This document shows, in pieces, positions 27,095-35,644 of a DNA stretch of 64,000 nucleotides. The stretch comes from Mesorhizobium sp. Root157 (GTDB lineage Bacteria; Pseudomonadota; Alphaproteobacteria; Rhizobiales; Rhizobiaceae), in the NCBI RefSeq assembly GCF_001427385.1, contig NZ_LMGJ01000003.1, positions 1 to 64,000 on the forward strand, given 5' to 3'. Below the pieces are notes generated by a model that made no database searches, was not told the DNA's origin, and was given only the letters and a program-made list of their open reading frames with translations. Within the stretch, counting starts at the first letter, position 1, and every line of letters begins with the position of its first letter. The position numbers were made by a program, and so were the translations under genes.

Positions 27095-27616
27095 TCACTT
27101 GCCCAACAACAGCGCCCAGTAGCGCCACTCCGGGTTTTTGCCATCGCGGACATAGGCAAGGCCGAAGCGGGTGAAACGGGCATCCAGAATATTGCGCCGG
27201 TGGGGCGGAGAATCCATCCACATCTCGAACAGCCTGCGAATATCCATGCGCCCTTCGGCAATGTTTTCTGCCGCTGCTCCCTTGATGTCATTTCCGTCGA
27301 CGCGCGAGGCGAAATCCTTGCGCCAACCGGTGGTATGCGTCATGCGCTTGGCACCGGCCATATAACCTGCTTGCTGCAACGCGGCCCGTTCCAATTGGTT
27401 GTCGGGAGCTAGCCCGGATCGTCCTGCTGCGCTGCGGATGCGACCCAGCGTATCGGCGGCGGAATTCGAGGCCCCGGCTCCGGAGCCTATCGGCGCCACG
27501 GTGCCGCAACCGGCCAGGACCGTAAGAAGGCCTAGACCTATGATGAAGGTGCGGCGCTCCTGATGGAAAGCCGTGTTGGAAGCCAGGTCTTTGGAATCGA
27601 TGCCGGTCATGCTCAT
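27095..27616 (-). CDS. CAP/SCP-domain lipoprotein
   Basis: A 173-aa exported lipoprotein with lipobox LAGC (in LGLLTVLAGCGT) and one CAP (cysteine-rich secretory protein-like, PF00188) domain. Family landmarks are HTTGWRKDF, ENIAEG and SPPHRRNILD. Bacterial CAP proteins are envelope proteins of mostly unknown activity. I chose ATG 27616; ATG 27610 is possible, and the ORF upstream to 27805 is antisense noise over the VWA gene. A hairpin (27619-27635) covers its ribosome binding region. It lies 44 bp after the VWA gene, probably co-transcribed. Confidence 0.85.
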   Translation of the reverse strand: MSMTGIDSKDLASNTAFHQERRTFIIGLGLLTVLAGCGTVAPIGSGAGASNSAADTLGRIRSAAGRSGLAPDNQLERAALQQAGYMAGAKRMTHTTGWRKDFASRVDGNDIKGAAAENIAEGRMDIRRLFEMWMDSPPHRRNILDARFTRFGLAYVRDGKNPEWRYWALLLGK

Positions 27617-27618
27617 GT

Positions 27619-27635
27619 CGCCTGATAGGCAGGCG
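27619..27635 (-). promoter_or_regulatory. Hairpin over the CAP-lipoprotein ribosome binding site
   Basis: Minus strand CGCCTG-CCTAT-CAGGCG, a perfect 6-bp stem with a 5-nt loop, ends 2 nt before ATG 27616 and contains the only AGG-type Shine-Dalgarno candidate. It could limit or regulate translation (inference). Confidence 0.45.
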
Positions 27636-27660
27636 ATCATGGCTTTTGGCGGGCAGGGCG

Positions 27661-29637
27661 CTAACTGATGATGCGCAGGTTCGACAGTTCGTTGCCGATT
27701 TCCTCGAAATCCTTCGATAGCGATGCGCCGGTGGCGTTCCAAAACAACTTGGCCGGCTTGCTCGGATCGCTCGAATCCTTGCGGAAGCGTGATTCCGAGG
27801 CGCATGCCTTGAGGGCTTCGATGGCTTTGTTTTCGCTAGTCTTGGTTGTGGACAGGTCGAGCGCCACGGTCATGACAATGATCTTGGCGGCCTTGGCGTT
27901 GTCGCACAGCTTGGTCAGCTGTTCATTCAGCGCGTTGGTATAGTTGCTGTTCGTATAGTTGAGCGTGCCGATTGCACCGGACGTGCCTGAAAACAGGCGC
28001 GTCGTGGCGGTGCCATTGTAGCCAACGCCAGTATAGCCATAGGCCGCATAGGTCGACTTGTTGCCGGCGGGATCGTTGCCGGGTACCGAATAGGTATTCT
28101 CGCCGTCGGTCAGCACGATGACGACCTTGTCGTTGCCTTTTTCCGTTTCAGCACGACCCTGCGCGAAAGGTTCCGTGCTGGACACCAAGCGCCATCCCCA
28201 GGCCATGCCTTCCGGAACATCGGTGTTGCCATTGGCGATCATGCCGTCGATGGCAGTCTTGATCGTCTCGAGACCTTCCGGCGTCGTGACGTTGGTAAGC
28301 GGCGTCAGCGGCTTCGTGGTGCAACTGTAGTTGGGGCCGGCGCCGGTTTTGAGGACGGGCGCATCGTACGACCTGGCCTGGAAGTATTTCGCCATATTGT
28401 TCTGGCGTGTCTTGCCCGTCGTGCTGGATGGGTCGTCGTTCCACCAACTATTGGTAGCACTATAGGTCTTGGGTGCGGATTCATCGGGATCTTGCGTCAG
28501 CTTCCAATGGTTTCCCGGCTCGTCCGGGGCAAACATCGGTACGAACATGGTGGCAGGATCGCCAAAGCCGACGCCCGTGTTGTTCGGGCCGCCGGATGCC
28601 GCGCTATCGTCTATATTGTAGGGGTAGGGGCGAGCCTCGATACAGCCTTGCCAACTGGCAAAGGGTCCATAGGAATCGACATAGTCGTATTCCTTATGGC
28701 TGCGCTCGCAGGTGTTGTTCCAGCGGTATTTGTCACAGACCACGCGCTCGCTGCCGTCGACGCGCTCATGGCTGGTGACGACCTTCATGTCCTTGTAGAG
28801 CGAGAAGCGCGTGAGCATCTCGCCCTCTTCAGATCCCCAGCCGGTTCCTGCCTTGCGCCAGATGCCGAAACCATCCTTGGTTGCGTGTTTGTCCGGCGCC
28901 GACAACGTCGACCAGTCGAAATTCTCATTGTGGACCGGCGACAGGCCAGCGATGTCGATCCAGGAACTGCCATCGTTCTGCGGACCGACATTGACCGAGG
29001 CGGCAAACGGCACCAGCCCGAACTGCACGGGCTTGTCCACCTGCTTGATCTGGTTTGCCTGGAGTGCAAGCGTATCGACCAACTGTTTGGAGGCATCCTT
29101 GAGCAGGTCGATGCGCCGCTGTCCCGAGCCGGTGCCGTAATTGGACATCGAACCGGAATTGTCGAGCACCAGGGCAACTTCCAGCGTGTTCTTCAGGCGC
29201 ACTTCCGAATCGACGCCGAAGGAGATCTTGCGGTTCGCCGTTTCGGCGTCCTCGCCCGCCATTCGAGCGAAAGCCGGATAAAAATAAGGTTTGTAGTTCA
29301 GGTTTGCGGTTAGCTTGAGCGTGCCGCCACCCGCAGTGCTATCCGGGAGCTTGACGCTCAAGGCCGTGTTGCCCGGATCGACGCCGTTCAGGTTGGCGTG
29401 GAAGAAATCCAGCGCATAGGCGCGCAATTGATCGTCCGTCGCACCCTCCACGATGCGCCTGGCTGTTGCGATATTGGCGGCATCGAGCGCGTTGGTGACG
29501 ATCTGCTTCTGGCGCACCATCTCGCTGTAGTCCACCGCAAGTGCGACGGCGCCCATGATCGGCAACAGGGCGATTACCGTCATGAGAGCGTAGTTGCCGC
29601 GTGTGTCGCTGCAGAACGTACGCCAAAGTGCAGGCAT
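27661..29637 (-). CDS. TadG-like pilus-assembly protein with von Willebrand A domain
   Basis: A 658-aa envelope protein. The N-terminus (DTRGNYALMTVIALLPIMGA) is the TadE/TadG-type prepilin-like membrane anchor (PF13400). A VWA domain follows, with MIDAS motif LVLDNSGSMSN near residue 155 and a long inserted Tyr/Trp-rich region; a second metal-site Asp is in VIVLTDGENTYS. VWA domains bind protein partners through a metal ion. The C-terminal 40 residues are nearly identical to those of its paralogue (29822-31735). No other tad pilus genes are in the window. Confidence 0.87.
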   Translation of the reverse strand: MPALWRTFCSDTRGNYALMTVIALLPIMGAVALAVDYSEMVRQKQIVTNALDAANIATARRIVEGATDDQLRAYALDFFHANLNGVDPGNTALSVKLPDSTAGGGTLKLTANLNYKPYFYPAFARMAGEDAETANRKISFGVDSEVRLKNTLEVALVLDNSGSMSNYGTGSGQRRIDLLKDASKQLVDTLALQANQIKQVDKPVQFGLVPFAASVNVGPQNDGSSWIDIAGLSPVHNENFDWSTLSAPDKHATKDGFGIWRKAGTGWGSEEGEMLTRFSLYKDMKVVTSHERVDGSERVVCDKYRWNNTCERSHKEYDYVDSYGPFASWQGCIEARPYPYNIDDSAASGGPNNTGVGFGDPATMFVPMFAPDEPGNHWKLTQDPDESAPKTYSATNSWWNDDPSSTTGKTRQNNMAKYFQARSYDAPVLKTGAGPNYSCTTKPLTPLTNVTTPEGLETIKTAIDGMIANGNTDVPEGMAWGWRLVSSTEPFAQGRAETEKGNDKVVIVLTDGENTYSVPGNDPAGNKSTYAAYGYTGVGYNGTATTRLFSGTSGAIGTLNYTNSNYTNALNEQLTKLCDNAKAAKIIVMTVALDLSTTKTSENKAIEALKACASESRFRKDSSDPSKPAKLFWNATGASLSKDFEEIGNELSNLRIIS

Positions 29638-29771
29638 GATGGTTGCGGCCCCCGCCGGATGGATATGTCAGGCGTTCATTGTGTCAGCAAATGCTGAAAG
29701 ACCAGTGTTGGCCGACGATTGATTTGCACGATCGGACTTCAGGGCCTGTTAACCAATCGGATAGCTGCAGG

Positions 29772-29799
29772 AAAGAAAAACCCCGCCAGGCGGCGGGGC
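29772..29799 (-). terminator. Rho-independent terminator after the upstream VWA gene
   Basis: Minus strand: CCCCGCC-GCCT-GGCGGGG followed by TTTTTCTTTC (forward stem 29781-29798, A-run 29772-29780). It lies about 23 bp past the 29822 stop, so the two VWA genes are probably separate transcripts. Confidence 0.9.
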
Positions 29800-29821
29800 A
29801 GTCGACATCCGTCGGCGATGA

Positions 29822-31735
29822 TCAGCTTACGATGCGCAGGTTCGACAATTCGTCGGCGATTTCCCTGAAATCGTCGGAGAGCGTTGCTCCCGTAGCGTTC
29901 CAGAACAGCTTCGCCGGCTTGTTGGGATCCGAGGGATCCTTGCGGAAGCGCGATTCAGACGCGCAGTCCTTCAATGCGTTGATCGCTTTTTTCTCGGCAG
30001 ATTTCGATTCCAGAAGATCAAGTGACACCGTCATGACGATGATGTTGGAATTCTTGGCGTTCTTGCACAGCATCTGCATCTGCTCATCGAGCGCGGCGGT
30101 GAAGTTGCTCGACGTGTGCGTGGACTTTTTGACGTCCGAGCTTGTGTTGAGGAAAAGGCGTGTCATGCCGGTGTCAAGGTATTTGACGCCCGTGTAGCCA
30201 TAGGCGGCGTAGGTCGACCTGTTATTGGCGTAGCTTGAATCGTCATCGGGCGAATAGGTGTTGGCGCCGTCCGTCAGGACAATGATGATCTTGTCGTTGC
30301 CGCGTTCGACTTCCGATCTGCCTCGCGTGAAAGGTTCGGCACTCGATACCGTGCGCCAACCCCAGGCCATGCCTTCAGGAACGTTGGTATTTCCGTCGGC
30401 CTGCATCGCGTCGATGGCAGTGGTCAGCGTGGTTTTCTCGGCATCTTTCTGCAAATCCTGCATAGGGGTGATCGGTGTGGTGGTGCAGGAATAGTTCGGA
30501 GTTCTGTCGGAATTCGCAGATGAGGAGTTGTAGGGCTTGGTCACGAAGTATTTGCGCATGTCACGCTGGCGCTGCCTGACATCTTGGCCGCTTCCGCTGA
30601 TTTTCGCCCAACTGGCGTATTCGTTCCAATCCATCCACCAGTTGTTGCTGTAGCTATAAGACGCACTGCTGACATCGTTGTTGCCGTCGCGATTGAAATC
30701 CCTCCATACCGTTCCTGCTTCGTCAGGAGCGAACATCGGTACGAACATCGACGCCGGCGTTGAGGTCGACGGCGCGAAGTCGCTGGCATTGTACGGGTAG
30801 GGGCGAGCTTCGATGCAACCGGCCCAACTGGTGTATGGGCTCGTGCCATACACGTACTTGCCGCCGGAGGTCGTGCGGCTCGATTCGTAGATAATATCAT
30901 CGTAGAGGCTGAACCGGGTCATTTCATGATCCTCGGTCAGCCCCCAGTTCTTGCCGCGTTTGTACCAGATATCCCCGACCTTCTCGACATATTTGTCCGC
31001 GAACGGCGAGTTGTTCTTGGTCATCGAGGACCAGTCGAAATTTTCGTGATGAATGGGAGATATGCCTTTCGTATCCATCCAGCTCGCGTCGCGGTATTGC
31101 GAGCCTACATTGACCGAAGCGGCGAAAGGGACGAGCGAGAATTGAATCGGCTTGTCCACCTGCTTCATCTGCTTGGCTTCGATGGACATCTGTTCGACGA
31201 GTTGCTTGGCTGCGGCTTTCAGGAGAGCCAGGCGCTGCTGCCCGGTACCGGAGCCCTTGGTTGTCATGGAGCCCGAATTGTCGAGCACCAATGCCACCTC
31301 CAGGGTATTCTTGAGCCGGACTTCCGAGCAGATGGAAAAATCGAAGTCGCTGGATTCCTTGCCGATCAGTTTTGCCGCCGCCGGGAGGAAATAGGGCGAG
31401 TAGACCAGACTCGCGCACATGCGCATTTCGCCGCCGCCGGTGCTTCTGTCAGGCAGGGTAACGAAGAGCTCGGTCTTGCTTGGACTGACGTGGCGAAGAT
31501 TGGCTAGGTAAAAATCCTTGGCGTAGGCCTTCGCTTCGGTTTCGTTTGCCCCAGCCTGGATCTGGCGGGCCGTGGCAATGTTGGCCGCGTCGAGCGCGTT
31601 GCGCGTATCGAGCCGCTGACGCGACAGTTCGGTATAGTCGATGGCGATCGCCAAAGCCCCCATCAATGGCGCCATTACGAGCGCCGTTATAAGGGCATAG
31701 TTGCCGCGCGTATCTTTCCGGAATTTGTGGAACAT
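29822..31735 (-). CDS. TadG-like pilus-assembly protein with von Willebrand A domain, paralogue
   Basis: A 637-aa paralogue of the 27661-29637 protein: TadG-type anchor (DTRGNYALITALVMAPLMGA), MIDAS motif LVLDNSGSMTTKG, second Asp in IIVLTDGANTYS, and the shared VPEGMAWGWR block. The tail PAKLFWNATGATLSDDF matches its twin. I chose ATG 31735 (MFHKFRKDT), directly before the anchor; the 55 codons upstream look non-coding. It ends at its own terminator. Probably located in the inner membrane with the VWA domain outside (inference). Confidence 0.87.
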   Translation of the reverse strand: MFHKFRKDTRGNYALITALVMAPLMGALAIAIDYTELSRQRLDTRNALDAANIATARQIQAGANETEAKAYAKDFYLANLRHVSPSKTELFVTLPDRSTGGGEMRMCASLVYSPYFLPAAAKLIGKESSDFDFSICSEVRLKNTLEVALVLDNSGSMTTKGSGTGQQRLALLKAAAKQLVEQMSIEAKQMKQVDKPIQFSLVPFAASVNVGSQYRDASWMDTKGISPIHHENFDWSSMTKNNSPFADKYVEKVGDIWYKRGKNWGLTEDHEMTRFSLYDDIIYESSRTTSGGKYVYGTSPYTSWAGCIEARPYPYNASDFAPSTSTPASMFVPMFAPDEAGTVWRDFNRDGNNDVSSASYSYSNNWWMDWNEYASWAKISGSGQDVRQRQRDMRKYFVTKPYNSSSANSDRTPNYSCTTTPITPMQDLQKDAEKTTLTTAIDAMQADGNTNVPEGMAWGWRTVSSAEPFTRGRSEVERGNDKIIIVLTDGANTYSPDDDSSYANNRSTYAAYGYTGVKYLDTGMTRLFLNTSSDVKKSTHTSSNFTAALDEQMQMLCKNAKNSNIIVMTVSLDLLESKSAEKKAINALKDCASESRFRKDPSDPNKPAKLFWNATGATLSDDFREIADELSNLRIVS

Positions 31736-31966
31736 CGGCTTCGTGACCCCCTGCCAAGCCCAATTCGCAGCGGTAAGATGACAGAAACAGCTAAATTTCA
31801 GGTTCGTGGAAACCCAGCAAAATGAGGCGCGACATTTCCGTCCGGTTAACCACGACGTGGCCTCTCCGGAGAGGAAAGCTGGTGACAGTGCCGGGCTCAT
31901 CGGCTAATTCGAGCCTCACAACGGCGATCGACCGAGACAATTCCAGCGACAGGTTCGGGAAACGAC

Positions 31967-32827
31967 ATGACGGTGCACTCCGGGATAATTGCTTCGTTCG
32001 ACAAGATATCGACGCGCTATGCAGCGTTGCTGTGTGATGTGTGGGGCGTCGTGCACAATGGCGAGACACATTTTCCGGCAGCCGCCGCAGCACTGGAACA
32101 GGCACGCGCGGAAGGGCTTGCGGTGGTCATGATCACCAACTCGCCGCGGCTCAGCGCCGACGTGATTGCCCAGATGCGCCTCATCGGCGTGCCGGATGGC
32201 TGCTTCGACAAGGTGGTGAGTTCAGGCGACGTGACGCGCGACCTGATCGCTGAGGGACCGAGGAAAGTCTTCCATCTCGGACCCGACCGCGACGCCAACA
32301 TCTATGACGGGCTCGACGTCGAACTGGTCGAGGAATTCGAGGCGCAAGCGATTGTCTGTACCGGACTGTTCGACGACGAGACGGAAACGCCGGAAGATTA
32401 CAAGGATATGCTTTTCCGGCTCCGGTCCCGCAATCTGCCGTTCATCTGCGTCAATCCCGATATCGTGGTGGAGCGTGGAGAGCGCCTGATCTGGTGCGCC
32501 GGTGCGCTGGCACGCGACTACAGCCAGCTTGGCGGGCGCACCTTGATCGCCGGCAAGCCGCATGCGCCCATTTATCGGGCCGCGCTGAAAGCAGCGTCGC
32601 AGATTATCGGGCGTGATCTTGACCGCAGCGAGGTGCTGGCCATCGGGGATGGCATGATGACCGACATCAAGGGCGCGTCTGACAATGGGTTCGACGTGCT
32701 TTATGTCTCGGGCGGCATCCACGCCCGCGACTATGGCGATCCGTTGGCGCCTGACCCGAACCTGCTTGCCGCATTCCTTGGCAAACACGGCTACCGCCCC
32801 GTGGCGGTCATGCCGAGGCTTCGCTAG
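31967..32827 (+). CDS. HAD-IIA family hydrolase (TIGR01459-type)
   Basis: A 286-aa phosphatase-fold protein of the NagD/PGP-like HAD class IIA. Motif I is LLCDVWGVVHNG (Asp nucleophile), motif II MITNSPR, the lysine is in IAGKPHAPIY and motif IV is AIGDGMMTDIKGA. The large C2 cap between motifs II and III is present. The substrate is unknown; relatives hydrolyse small sugar or nucleotide phosphates. It is 16 bp upstream of ribF, which suggests an operon and a possible flavin-related role (inference only). Confidence 0.88.
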   Translation: MTVHSGIIASFDKISTRYAALLCDVWGVVHNGETHFPAAAAALEQARAEGLAVVMITNSPRLSADVIAQMRLIGVPDGCFDKVVSSGDVTRDLIAEGPRKVFHLGPDRDANIYDGLDVELVEEFEAQAIVCTGLFDDETETPEDYKDMLFRLRSRNLPFICVNPDIVVERGERLIWCAGALARDYSQLGGRTLIAGKPHAPIYRAALKAASQIIGRDLDRSEVLAIGDGMMTDIKGASDNGFDVLYVSGGIHARDYGDPLAPDPNLLAAFLGKHGYRPVAVMPRLR

Positions 32828-32843
32828 CACGGACATCGCCAGG

Positions 32844-33818
32844 ATGTGTGTCCGCCTCCCGGGAAATCAACGGCTGCCCGAAAGCCTCAGGGGCGGCGTT
32901 GTGGCAATCGGCAATTTCGATGGTGTCCATCGCGGCCATCAGGCTGTGCTCGGCCGTGCGCTGGGGGAAGCTGAAAAGCTGGGCGTTCCGGCCTTGGTGC
33001 TGACCTTCGAGCCGCATCCGCGCAAGGTGTTCCGGCCGGACGAACCGCTATTTGTGCTGACGCCGCCGAAAATGAAGGCGAAACTGCTTGCCAAGCTGGG
33101 ATTTGCCGCTGTTGTCGAGCAGGCGTTTACGCGCGAATTCGCGACGAAGTCGGCCGAAACCTTCGTGACGGCAATTCTGGAGGAGAACCTCGGCATCGGC
33201 CATGTCGTCACCGGTTTCAATTTTCATTTCGGCAAGGACCGGCAAGGTGGACCGGCCTATCTGATGGATGCCGGCAAGCGCTATGGTTTCGAGGTAACCT
33301 TGGTCGATGCGTTCCGAGACGAGGACGCAAGCATCGTCTCGTCGAGCCGCATCCGCTCGCTGCTGGCCGAAGGCGATGCCGTGCAGGCAGGCGGGCTGCT
33401 CGGCTATCGTTTTACCGTTCAGGGCGAAGTGATCGGAGGGCAGAAGCTTGGTCGCACACTCGGTTTCCCGACCGCCAACATGCGTCTGCCGGCTGATACG
33501 GCTTTGAAGGAAGGCATCTATGCGGTGCGCTTCCGAAGGGCCGATGGAACACTGCACGATGCGGTTGCAAGCTTCGGCCGTCGCCCGACCGTGGACGACA
33601 ATGGGGCGCCGCTGCTTGAGACGTTTCTGTTCGATTTCTCGAGCGATCTCTATGGCGAGGTCTGCGACGTTCATTTCTTCGGCTATCTGCGCGGAGAGGA
33701 AAAATTCGACGGGCTCGAGGCGCTCGTCGCGCAGATGAAGCGCGACGAGGCCGAGGCGAGGGCGTTGTTGGCGGGCGTCAGGCCCTTATCGGAACTGGAC
33801 GCCATGATCGCCTTTTGA
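32844..33818 (+). CDS. ribF: Bifunctional riboflavin kinase / FAD synthetase
   Basis: Makes FMN and then FAD from riboflavin. The 324-aa product has the N-terminal adenylyltransferase (VVAIGNFDGVHRGHQAVL, with HxGH-type site, and later SSSRIRSLLAEGD) and the C-terminal kinase domain (GRTLGFPTANMRLP; catalytic-region ETFLFDFSSDLYG). Length is typical. I chose ATG 32844; the upstream ORF overlaps the HAD gene out of frame. It converges on the hdeD-like gene with 11 bp between stops. Confidence 0.95.
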   Translation: MCVRLPGNQRLPESLRGGVVAIGNFDGVHRGHQAVLGRALGEAEKLGVPALVLTFEPHPRKVFRPDEPLFVLTPPKMKAKLLAKLGFAAVVEQAFTREFATKSAETFVTAILEENLGIGHVVTGFNFHFGKDRQGGPAYLMDAGKRYGFEVTLVDAFRDEDASIVSSSRIRSLLAEGDAVQAGGLLGYRFTVQGEVIGGQKLGRTLGFPTANMRLPADTALKEGIYAVRFRRADGTLHDAVASFGRRPTVDDNGAPLLETFLFDFSSDLYGEVCDVHFFGYLRGEEKFDGLEALVAQMKRDEAEARALLAGVRPLSELDAMIAF

Positions 33819-33829
33819 GCAATGCGGCG

Positions 33830-34384
33830 CTATCTCTTCAGCGCCAGCCCGAAGGCGACGAAAGTCCATCCCTGGAAAAACAGGTCGACCGCAAGGAACA
33901 GGCCAAGAATCCACAGGCTGTTGACGGGCCAGCCCATGGCAATGACAAGCCCGGCGAGCATGGTGACCACGCCAGCCGTGATGATCCAGCCAGAGCCGCG
34001 TTGCTCGCGATGCTGGTAGCCAACCCAGGCCCTCAATGCTCCTGATGCCACCAGAGCGACTGCCAGCAGGAATGTGAGCACGGCCGAGGCAAGCAGGGGA
34101 TTGTAAAAGGCAAAAAAGCCGGCGAACGCATAAAGCAGGCCGCTTGCCAGCCAGTAGAAGAAGCGCCCCCAGGTCTTGACGCCGAAAGCATGGACGATCT
34201 CGATAATGCCGGAGATCAGCATCAGCCATCCGACGAAATAAACCGAAGCCACCGTGGCGACGACAAGGTTGGCAAAGGCGATGCCGCCGAGAATGAGCAG
34301 GATGACGCCCAGCGCCACGAACCATCCCCACTTGTCGCGCGCCTCGCCAATGGCATTCTTGAGCCTGTCGTTCTGAAAAGTCAT
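33830..34384 (-). CDS. HdeD/DUF308 family membrane protein
   Basis: A 184-aa integral membrane protein with about six TM helices in three pairs, the DUF308 repeat pattern (PF03729), for example WFVALGVILLILGGIAF and SVYFVGWLMLISGIIEI. HdeD of E. coli is linked to acid resistance, but the role of rhizobial members is not known. Start ATG 34384 lies behind GGAG; a start eight codons earlier is possible. Confidence 0.88.
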   Translation of the reverse strand: MTFQNDRLKNAIGEARDKWGWFVALGVILLILGGIAFANLVVATVASVYFVGWLMLISGIIEIVHAFGVKTWGRFFYWLASGLLYAFAGFFAFYNPLLASAVLTFLLAVALVASGALRAWVGYQHREQRGSGWIITAGVVTMLAGLVIAMGWPVNSLWILGLFLAVDLFFQGWTFVAFGLALKR

Positions 34385-34577
34385 GTCGCCACTCCAGAGA
34401 CGTTTCAAACCAGCAGCATTGAAACTAGCGCGTGCAGCTACGTCGGTCCAGCGCAGGAGGTTTAATTCGTCACCATGACAGAGTTGGTGCGCTGCGTGTT
34501 TAAATCAAATTTTACCGACCTTCGCGCAAGAGTTGTCCTGCTCCCATTGTCAGGCGTAACGGCGAGGCATGCATCCG

Positions 34578-35378
34578 ATGAGAACAATTTCCGCGCTTGC
34601 GGCAGCAGTGCTGTTTGGTGTCACGACAAGCGCAACCGCTGGTGAAGGCCTTGGCGGGTGGCTGTCCGGCGATTGGTATTTGACACTCGGCGCAACAGGA
34701 CTGGTCGCGCCGAATTTCGAAGGCGGCAAGAAATACCTTGTCAGCGCCACGCCGATCATTTCGCTTGGAAAGGCTGGCAGCGCGGTGCGCTTTTCCTCGC
34801 GCAACGACAACATCTCGCTGGCCTTGATCGACGACGGCAATGTGCGCGCCGGCCTGACCGGGAAGTTCCTTTGGGGTCGCGACAACGATGCCGATGAACT
34901 GCGTGGCCTCGATCCGGTACGCTGGGGAGGCGAGGTGGGCGGTTTCTTCGAAGTCTATCCGCTCGATTGGATGCGGTTGCGTGGTGAATTGCGACACGGT
35001 ATCCGTTCCCACAGCGGTTTCGTTGCCGATATCGCCGCCGATGCGTTCTACGACGTCACGCCAGAAGTGCGCATCTCAGGCGGACCGCGCATATCGATCG
35101 CCTCATCCAAATACTTCGATGCCTACTACGGTGTCAGTGCAGCGGAATCCGTTGCCTCGACACTAAGCGAATACCATCCCGGTGGGGGCATCAAGTCCAC
35201 GGGCGTAGGCGGGGCCATCACTTGGAAGGTCACCGATCCGATCACGGCCAGCCTGTTCGGCGAATATTCGCGCCTGGCGGGCCCGGCGGCCGATTCCAGT
35301 CTGGTGCAGGAACGTGGTTCTCGCGATCAGTTCACGATCGGCGTCTCGACCAGCTACCGTTTCGATTTCTCCATGTGA
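34578..35378 (+). CDS. MipA/OmpV family outer-membrane protein
   Basis: A 266-aa protein with a signal peptide (TISALAAAVLFGVTTSATAG) and alternating beta-strand sequence ending in the C-terminal aromatic strand YRFDFSM, typical of MipA/OmpV barrels (PF06629). MipA is a scaffold for murein enzymes in E. coli; the function here is unknown. ATG 34569 is three codons earlier, but its GAGG is too close to act as a ribosome binding site, so I prefer 34578. Confidence 0.88.
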   Translation: MRTISALAAAVLFGVTTSATAGEGLGGWLSGDWYLTLGATGLVAPNFEGGKKYLVSATPIISLGKAGSAVRFSSRNDNISLALIDDGNVRAGLTGKFLWGRDNDADELRGLDPVRWGGEVGGFFEVYPLDWMRLRGELRHGIRSHSGFVADIAADAFYDVTPEVRISGGPRISIASSKYFDAYYGVSAAESVASTLSEYHPGGGIKSTGVGGAITWKVTDPITASLFGEYSRLAGPAADSSLVQERGSRDQFTIGVSTSYRFDFSM

Positions 35379-35501
35379 TCCGGGTGGCCGATTTGACGGC
35401 CGCGACCCGCAGGCAGCACTTTATTCTTCGCCGATCATCAGGTAGAAGCGCCGCGATGACCCATCCAACGCGTCATATCGCGCTCGCGATACGAATTAGC
35501 A

Positions 35502-35622
35502 GCCCGGTGTTCCGGGCGGCCTGAGGTGCGCCTCAGCCGCCGGAGTCGCCGGGAATCGTGGCGCGTGCCTCTCGCGCTTTTTCCAGAACATGATAGGTCA
35601 ACGCCCGAGGCCGGTTCCGGCC
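35502..35622 (+). promoter_or_regulatory. Three tandem hairpins in the ileS leader
   Basis: Perfect stems: GCCCGG-TGTT-CCGGGC (35502-35517), CTGAGG-TGCG-CCTCAG (35521-35536) and GGCCGG-TT-CCGGCC (35609-35622), the last ending 22 bp before the ileS ATG. The first two could terminate the mipA-like transcript or form a leader structure. No T-run follows the first two directly. Confidence 0.45.
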
Positions 35623-35644
35623 GGGCAATCCATATGGCGAACTG

